From: Acidiphilium sp.
Lineage (GTDB): Bacteria; Pseudomonadota; Alphaproteobacteria; Acetobacterales; Acetobacteraceae
Reading direction: 5' to 3'
NCBI GenBank assembly: GCA_028688905.1
Contig: JAQTXH010000003.1
Location: forward strand, 186,001-250,000
DNA: 64,000 nt
A program made the translations under genes and the position numbers. Every line of letters begins with the position of its first letter. Position 1 is the stretch's first letter. The notes under the pieces are model-generated. The model worked only from the letters and a program-made list of their open reading frames with translations. It had not been told where the DNA came from and did not search any database. Shown here piece by piece: positions 59,688-64,000 of the stretch.

Positions 59688-59703
59688 TGCAAGCACCGTG
59701 CCA
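59688..59703 (-). promoter_or_regulatory. Sigma54-type promoter sequence overlapping the AAA+ gene start
   Basis: Read on the minus strand, TGGCACG-N4-TTGCA matches TGGCAYR-N4-TTGCW at all defined positions. Transcription would begin near 59677, past the ATG at 59687 but just before the ATG at 59675. It is therefore either a promoter for a near-leaderless message or a chance match. Confidence 0.5.
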
Positions 59704-59714
59704 CTCGCCGGTTG

Positions 59715-59728
59715 TTGATCAATATCAA
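59715..59728. promoter_or_regulatory. Perfect FNR/FixK-type box
   Basis: TTGAT-CAAT-ATCAA fits the FNR/ANR/FixK consensus TTGAT-N4-ATCAA exactly. It lies between the AAA+ gene and cbpA. Its centre is about 44 bases upstream of the start predicted for the minus-strand promoter. Oxygen control of the AAA+ gene is the likely meaning. The remaining bases to 59993 show no gene. Confidence 0.6.
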
Positions 59729-59861
59729 GTGTTTCAGCCTATTTCCGCAGCGGGGCCGGCTGGCGCTCTGTCGCCATCCTGAACATATTGTATCCATACC
59801 GCTCAGTTAGTGAACAAATTGCTCCATATCGCATGATTTTTCGACTGGCCTCGATTTCATC

Positions 59862-59894
59862 GTCCGGTGCGGGTCCGGTGCGGGTCCGGTGCTG
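59862..59894 (+). repeat. 11-bp triple tandem repeat upstream of cbpA
   Basis: Three units of gtccggtgcgg (last one with one change) sit in a row in non-coding DNA. Confidence 0.85.
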
Positions 59895-59993
59895 GCGCAT
59901 TGTCTTCCCGCGCCGAACCGTATGGACTATGCCACAATTCCTCTGCGTGCTTTGATGCCGCATGTTCGCTGTCGCTCTCCAAGGATAAACCCG

Positions 59994-60932
59994 TTGCAGA
60001 ACCCCTATGAAATGCTGGGTGTCAAGCGCGATGCCAGCGCGGATGATATTCGCCGCGCCTATCGCAAGCTCGCCAAGACCCACCACCCCGATCTCAACCC
60101 CGGCAATGCCGCCGCCGAGGCAAAGTTCAAGCAAGTCGGTGCCGCCTACCAGCTGCTGTCCGACCCTGAAAAGCGCGCCCGGTTCGACCGTGGCGAAATC
60201 GACGCCGAGGGCCATGAGGCAGCGCCCCACCCCGGCTACCGCGACTACGCACAAACCAGCGCCGGCCAACGCTACCGCGCTTCCGGCGCACCGCCGGGTG
60301 GGGCATCGGGCGGCTGGGACCCTGAGGATATCGAGGCCATGTTCGGGAGCATGTTCAACAAAACCGGGCGCGGGCGCGCACAAGGGCCGGAACGCGGGCC
60401 GGATGAACACTACAGCCTCGCCACCAGCTTTCTCAATGCGATCAATGGGGCCACCACCCGCCTCACCCTGCCCGATGGCCGGGTGCTCGACGTCAAAATT
60501 CCGCACGCGACCGAGGACGGCACGGTTCTGCGCCTGCGCGGCAAGGGCGGTGCCGGGCGCAACGGCGGCCCGCCGGGCGATGCCCTGATCGCGGTGCGCG
60601 TGACCCCCCACGCCTATTTCACCCGCGATGGCCAGGATATCAGACTTGATTTGCCGGTCACCCTGTCCGAAGCGGTGCTCGGCGGCCCGGTCGAGGTGCC
60701 CACGCCGGGCGGTGCGGTGCGGATGCGGGTTCCGCCGCACGCCGATAACGGCACGGTCCTCCGGTTGCGCGGGCGCGGCGTGCCGGCGCACGGCAAGACC
60801 GCCGCAGGCGATCTCTATGCCACGTTGCGCATCACCATCGGCAAGCCGGATGCCGCCCTCGAAGCGTTCCTGCGCACCTGGCAACCCGAACACCCGAACA
60901 ATCCCCGCCAAGCCATGGAGGCCGGCGCATGA
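59994..60932 (+). CDS. cbpA: CbpA-type DnaJ co-chaperone
   Basis: The 312-residue protein has an N-terminal J domain (NPYEMLGV, with HPD in KTHHPDLNPG), a glycine-rich linker and two DnaJ C-terminal beta domains (LPDGRVLDVKIP, VTLSEAVLGGPVEVPT), without the zinc finger. This is the CbpA layout, a DnaK partner and nucleoid-associated protein. The TTG at 59994 is preferred because aagga lies eight bases upstream and the J domain follows at once; ATG codons further up lack support. The start of cbpM overlaps its end. Confidence 0.9.
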   Translation: MQNPYEMLGVKRDASADDIRRAYRKLAKTHHPDLNPGNAAAEAKFKQVGAAYQLLSDPEKRARFDRGEIDAEGHEAAPHPGYRDYAQTSAGQRYRASGAPPGGASGGWDPEDIEAMFGSMFNKTGRGRAQGPERGPDEHYSLATSFLNAINGATTRLTLPDGRVLDVKIPHATEDGTVLRLRGKGGAGRNGGPPGDALIAVRVTPHAYFTRDGQDIRLDLPVTLSEAVLGGPVEVPTPGGAVRMRVPPHADNGTVLRLRGRGVPAHGKTAAGDLYATLRITIGKPDAALEAFLRTWQPEHPNNPRQAMEAGA

Positions 60933-61261
60933 TCACCGTCGATCTGGTCATCCGCGAGGTGCGCGGCCTCACCCGCGACGACCTGGAACGCTGGATCGCC
61001 AACCAATGGGTCCGCCCCGATCATGACGATTCAGGCTATGTCTTTTGCGACATCGACCTCGCACGGGTGCGCCTGATCCATGATTTGACCACCGATTTGC
61101 AGGTGAACGACGAAGCCCTGCCGGTGGTGCTGTCGCTGCTCGACCAGCTTTACGACCTGCACCGCCGGATGCGCGATCTCGGTGAGGCGATCAACCGTAC
61201 CGCCCCGCCCGAAATGCGCGCCACCTTGATCGCCTGCCTGACCAATACCAACCAGCCTTGA
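60929..61261 (+). CDS. cbpM: Chaperone modulator CbpM
   Basis: The 110-residue MerR-like helical protein binds and inhibits the J domain of CbpA. It has the CbpM features FCDIDLARVRLIHDL and a leucine-rich C-terminal helix (LSLLDQLYDLHRRMRDL). The ATGA overlap with cbpA matches the known pair. Confidence 0.88.
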   Translation: MITVDLVIREVRGLTRDDLERWIANQWVRPDHDDSGYVFCDIDLARVRLIHDLTTDLQVNDEALPVVLSLLDQLYDLHRRMRDLGEAINRTAPPEMRATLIACLTNTNQP

Positions 61262-61262
61262 T

Positions 61263-61287
61263 CCTGACCTGTGGGGTGGAGGTCAGG
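61263..61287 (+). other. Perfect 8-bp inverted repeat after cbpM
   Basis: cctgacct and aggtcagg enclose nine bases just after the cbpM stop. No T-run follows, so it may be a weak terminator or binding site. Confidence 0.45.
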
Positions 61288-61375
61288 CTCCAGGCTGGCC
61301 GTATGCGTTTGGGGACTTGCATTTTGCACCGCAGCGCGCGAGCCTTGCGTTTGGCTAACGTAAAGCGGGGGCGGC

Positions 61376-62626
61376 ATGGCGCAGAGCAGCACTAATTACC
61401 GGATCGATGGCAAGCGCTTGTGGGACACGCTGATGGCGATGGCCGCATTCGGCGCAACCCCCAAGGGCGGTGTCAACCGGGTGACCCTCACCGAGGTTGA
61501 TCGGCAAGGCCGCGCGCAGTTTTCGGAATGGTGCGCGCAGGCCGGGCTGACGCTGCGGCGCGATACCATGGGCAACATGTTCGCCCGCCGCGCGGGCCGC
61601 GACAATACCCGCCCGCCGGTGTTGTTCGGCAGCCATCTCGACAGCCAGCCCACGGGGGGCAAGTTCGATGGTGCGCTCGGCGTTATCGCCGGCCTCGAAG
61701 TGATGCGCACCCTGGACGATCTCGGCATCGTCACCGAAGCGCCGCTCGAACTGATCAACTGGACCGACGAGGAAGGTTCCCGCTTTGGCCGTGCCATGAT
61801 GGGCAGTGCCGTCTGGTCGGGGGTTCATCCCGAAGCCACGATCAAGTCCCTCCGCGATGCCGAGGGGATCAGCGTCGCCGAGGCGCTGGCCACCATCGGC
61901 GCGGCGGGCACCGAACCGGCCGCGCGCTACCCCGCCGACGCCTATTTCGAACTCCACATCGAACAAGGTCCGATCCTGGAGCGCGAGGAAAAGACCATCG
62001 GTATCGTCACCGGTGCCCAAGGCCAGATCTGGTTCGACGCCACGTTGCTCGGCCGCGATTCCCACGCCGGCACCACCCCGCCGGACGCCCGGCGCGACGC
62101 CCTGGCCGGTGCGGCTGAAATCATTCTGCTGGTCGAAAGCATCATGCGCGAACAAGGGGAGTCCGGGCGCGGCACGGTGGGCCGCCTCACCGTGCATCCC
62201 AACTCGCCCAACGTCGTGCCGGGCGAGATTCGCTTCGGGGCGGAGTTCCGCCACCCCGACGATGCGGTGATCGAAGCGATCGCCACACGCTTCCCGCGGG
62301 AAGCCACCGCCGTGGCCATCGCACGCGGCCTCGACCTTGCGATCACGCCGGTGTTCCGTGTCGCCGCCACCCCGTTCGATCCCGCGTGCATTGCCCTGGT
62401 GCGTGACGCCTGCGACCGCCTGGGCTACCCCGCCCGCAAAATGGTGTCCGGCGCGGGGCACGACGCGGTCCATGTCGCCAATGTCGTTCCCACCGCGATG
62501 ATTTTTACGCCGTGCAAGGATGGGCTATCCCACAACGAAGCCGAATCGATCACCGACGCCGAGGCCGAGGCGGGCACCCAGGTGTTGCTCGATGTCGTGC
62601 TCGCCCGCGCTAATCGCCCAGCGTAA
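61376..62626 (+). CDS. Zinc-dependent amidohydrolase (allantoate / N-carbamoyl-amino-acid hydrolase family)
   Basis: The 416-residue M20-type enzyme removes the carbamoyl group from compounds such as N-carbamoyl-beta-alanine, N-carbamoyl-L-amino acids or allantoate. Metal-site segments are visible: GSHLDSQPTGGKFDGALGV, NWTDEEGSRFG, ELHIEQGP and SGAGHDAVH. It would complete pyrimidine or hydantoin degradation begun by the dihydropyrimidinase at 2402, or purine degradation after xanthine dehydrogenase. Exact substrate cannot be read from sequence. Confidence 0.92.
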   Translation: MAQSSTNYRIDGKRLWDTLMAMAAFGATPKGGVNRVTLTEVDRQGRAQFSEWCAQAGLTLRRDTMGNMFARRAGRDNTRPPVLFGSHLDSQPTGGKFDGALGVIAGLEVMRTLDDLGIVTEAPLELINWTDEEGSRFGRAMMGSAVWSGVHPEATIKSLRDAEGISVAEALATIGAAGTEPAARYPADAYFELHIEQGPILEREEKTIGIVTGAQGQIWFDATLLGRDSHAGTTPPDARRDALAGAAEIILLVESIMREQGESGRGTVGRLTVHPNSPNVVPGEIRFGAEFRHPDDAVIEAIATRFPREATAVAIARGLDLAITPVFRVAATPFDPACIALVRDACDRLGYPARKMVSGAGHDAVHVANVVPTAMIFTPCKDGLSHNEAESITDAEAEAGTQVLLDVVLARANRPA

Positions 62627-62642
62627 CCGCGCGCCGGGCGCG

Positions 62643-62670
62643 GCGGCCATTGCCAGGCGGCCATCGCCAG
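62643..62670 (+). repeat. 14-bp tandem duplication after the amidohydrolase gene
   Basis: Two units gcggccattgccag and gcggccatcgccag are adjacent in non-coding DNA with one base different. Confidence 0.85.
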
Positions 62671-62674
62671 ACGA

Positions 62675-63229
62675 TCATGCGCCATGGCGCATGGCCCGCA
62701 CCAGCGGCCCGTTTTCGTCGTAGGCGTGGCACGTATTGAGCAGGGCGGGCGAAATTTCGGCGCTGTCCTCGATAATGCCGCCGTCGCGCGCCGCCTGGTG
62801 CGCCTGCACGCCGAACCTCGTCTGGATCGCGACGGTGGCCACCTGTTGCAACAATTCACGCAAGTGGGTGCAACCCTGGGTGCCGCCCACCCGCTCCATC
62901 GCGCCCCGGAGGAACCCGCGCCCGATGGTCAATCCTTCCAGCCGGGCAAAATTCGGCGCGACACCAGGGCAGATCGCATAGGGCGTGTCGTCCATCGCCG
63001 CTTCGGCGCGCCGCACCGCCAAGCCCTGATCCACCGTCAACCGCAGCCACATGCCATGCAAAGCCTCACCCGCGTTGATCCGGCCGCGATCGTGATTGCC
63101 GAAACCATACGTCTTGGTGTCCACCAGATGCGCTTCGATATCGAGCATCCCATCGGTCCGCAGATAGCCACGGATCGTGATATCGCGCAGATGCAGCAAT
63201 TCGCGGGAGTCGGGCTGGCTCAATGGCAT
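62675..63229 (-). CDS. DUF2889-family protein
   Basis: The 184-residue cytoplasmic protein matches DUF2889: RDITIRGYLRTDGMLDIEAHL near the N-terminus (given by its ends), MWLRLTVDQ, CPGVAPNFARLEGLTIG and GCTHLRELL. The function is unknown in the family; some members sit near aromatic or fatty-acid degradation genes. Conserved His and Cys in GCTH suggest metal binding. It converges on the amidohydrolase. Confidence 0.82.
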   Translation of the reverse strand: MPLSQPDSRELLHLRDITIRGYLRTDGMLDIEAHLVDTKTYGFGNHDRGRINAGEALHGMWLRLTVDQGLAVRRAEAAMDDTPYAICPGVAPNFARLEGLTIGRGFLRGAMERVGGTQGCTHLRELLQQVATVAIQTRFGVQAHQAARDGGIIEDSAEISPALLNTCHAYDENGPLVRAMRHGA

Positions 63230-63405
63230 GATCTCGATCCTTCACTCGGCTTTGAACGGGGTTGCCGCTTACGGTAGTGGACCCGGCCTGCCCATGCAAA
63301 CGCCCGATTTGCGCCGTGCATGTCAGCCTTGCTGTACCAGTTTTGCCCCGGCCATTGCAGCTTCGCGCCGCGCGGACAATGATCGCGCGCTTGGAATGAG
63401 GCGGC

Positions 63406-64000
63406 ATGGTATACACTCACAAGCAGCGGCTACAGGTCATTTTCGGCATTATCCTGTGCATGCTGCTCGCCGCGATCGATCAGACCGTGGTCATCCCCGC
63501 GGTTCCGGCCATCGCTGCCGATCTGCACGGATTCGCCCACCTCTCCTGGGTCGTCACCGCCTATCTGCTGACCTCGACCGCGACCACGCCGCTGTATGGC
63601 CGGCTCTCGGACCAGTTTGGCCGTAAAACCACCCTGATTCCCTCGATCATCCTGTTCGTCGCCGCCTCCTGCCTGTGCGCTTTGTCGCAAACCCTGCCGG
63701 AACTGATCGGCGCGCGCGCCCTGCAAGGCGTGGGGGGCGGTGGATTGCTGGCGATTTCCCAGGCCGCGATCGCCGATGTCGTCGCCCCGCGTGAACGCGG
63801 CAAATACCAGGGCTATCTCGCCGGCACCTGGGGCGTTGCCTCCACCGCCGGGCCGGTGGTGGGCGGCTGGGTCACCGATCACCTCACCTGGCGCTGGATT
63901 TTCTGGTTCAACCTGCCGCTCGGCATCGCCGCCCTCGTTCTCAGCCAGATCGGGCTGCGTCAGCTCAAGCAAATCCGGCGCGGCGGGCGGATCGATTTTC
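63406..64000 (+). CDS. MFS drug exporter, DHA2 type (N-terminal part, cut by window edge)
   Basis: The frame is open from ATG 63406 to the window end, giving 198 residues with six helices. The DHA2/EmrB motifs are present: LLAAIDQTVVIPAVPAI in helix 1, WVVTAYLLTSTATTPLYGRLSD and FGRK for motif A, and GVASTAGPVVGGW for motif C. It should be a proton-driven exporter with 14 helices in full. The gaggcggc before the start is the ribosome site. Confidence 0.9.
   Translation, partial: MVYTHKQRLQVIFGIILCMLLAAIDQTVVIPAVPAIAADLHGFAHLSWVVTAYLLTSTATTPLYGRLSDQFGRKTTLIPSIILFVAASCLCALSQTLPELIGARALQGVGGGGLLAISQAAIADVVAPRERGKYQGYLAGTWGVASTAGPVVGGWVTDHLTWRWIFWFNLPLGIAALVLSQIGLRQLKQIRRGGRIDF

Overview
The window is GC-rich chromosomal DNA. 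It most likely comes from an alphaproteobacterium of the Acetobacteraceae (Rhodospirillales). The evidence is a GcrA-type cell-cycle regulator, split pntAA/pntAB/pntB transhydrogenase genes, an aa3-type cytochrome oxidase operon, a PmtA-like methyltransferase and glutathione-linked formaldehyde oxidation. An HdeD acid-resistance protein fits an acid-tolerant lifestyle. No rRNA, tRNA or CRISPR array was seen, so the placement rests on protein character and gene order only.

Layout. 1-7.4 kb: purine/pyrimidine (hydantoin) catabolism, with the end of xdhB, xdhC, a dihydropyrimidinase, a porin, an NCS1 permease and a GntR/FCD regulator. 7.5-17.4 kb: a methanol oxidation module. A divergent sigma54 activator faces a perfect -24/-12 promoter in front of a lanthanide-type methanol dehydrogenase (xoxF), followed by xoxJ, a di-heme xoxG, a glutathione-formaldehyde activating enzyme, frmA and a TonB-dependent receptor. 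17.5-22.9 kb: assimilatory sulfate reduction (cysG N-domain, cysJ, cysH, cysI) with a divergent Lrp-type regulator. 23-31.7 kb: class II aldolase, a flavin oxidoreductase with a cysteine motif, queC, a second TonB receptor, moeB-like, SH3, gcrA and pmtA-like genes. 31.9-38.8 kb: cytochrome oxidase (ctaC, ctaD, ctaB, a small subunit, ctaE, surf1) and an M32 carboxypeptidase. 38.9-43.7 kb: LysR, a ClpP-like protease and the transhydrogenase.

43.7-46.2 kb is a low-GC island carrying an Eco29kI-like restriction-modification pair and one unknown small gene. Its right edge cuts a toxin gene whose antitoxin partner survives; a second eroded antitoxin copy lies further right. 47.2-50.5 kb: arfB, hdeD, fhs and a small membrane protein. 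50.5-53.5 kb: a GGDEF/EAL protein with an AT-rich N-terminal half and a broken acyltransferase-like fragment. 53.5-64 kb: gamma-glutamyltransferase, a CsaA-like protein, a purine phosphoribosyltransferase, a c-type cytochrome, PadR, a desaturase, an AAA+ activator with a degenerate GAFTGA loop, cbpA/cbpM, an amidohydrolase, a DUF2889 protein and the start of an MFS exporter.

How they fit: XoxF oxidises methanol in the periplasm and passes electrons to XoxG and probably the aa3 oxidase. Formaldehyde goes through Gfa and FrmA towards formate, which Fhs can load onto tetrahydrofolate. PntAB supplies NADPH for biosynthesis, including sulfite reduction.

Two patterns run across the window. One is a dispersed palindromic repeat, mostly between convergent genes. 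The other is a set of short exact tandem duplications (11-21 bp), often at gene ends.
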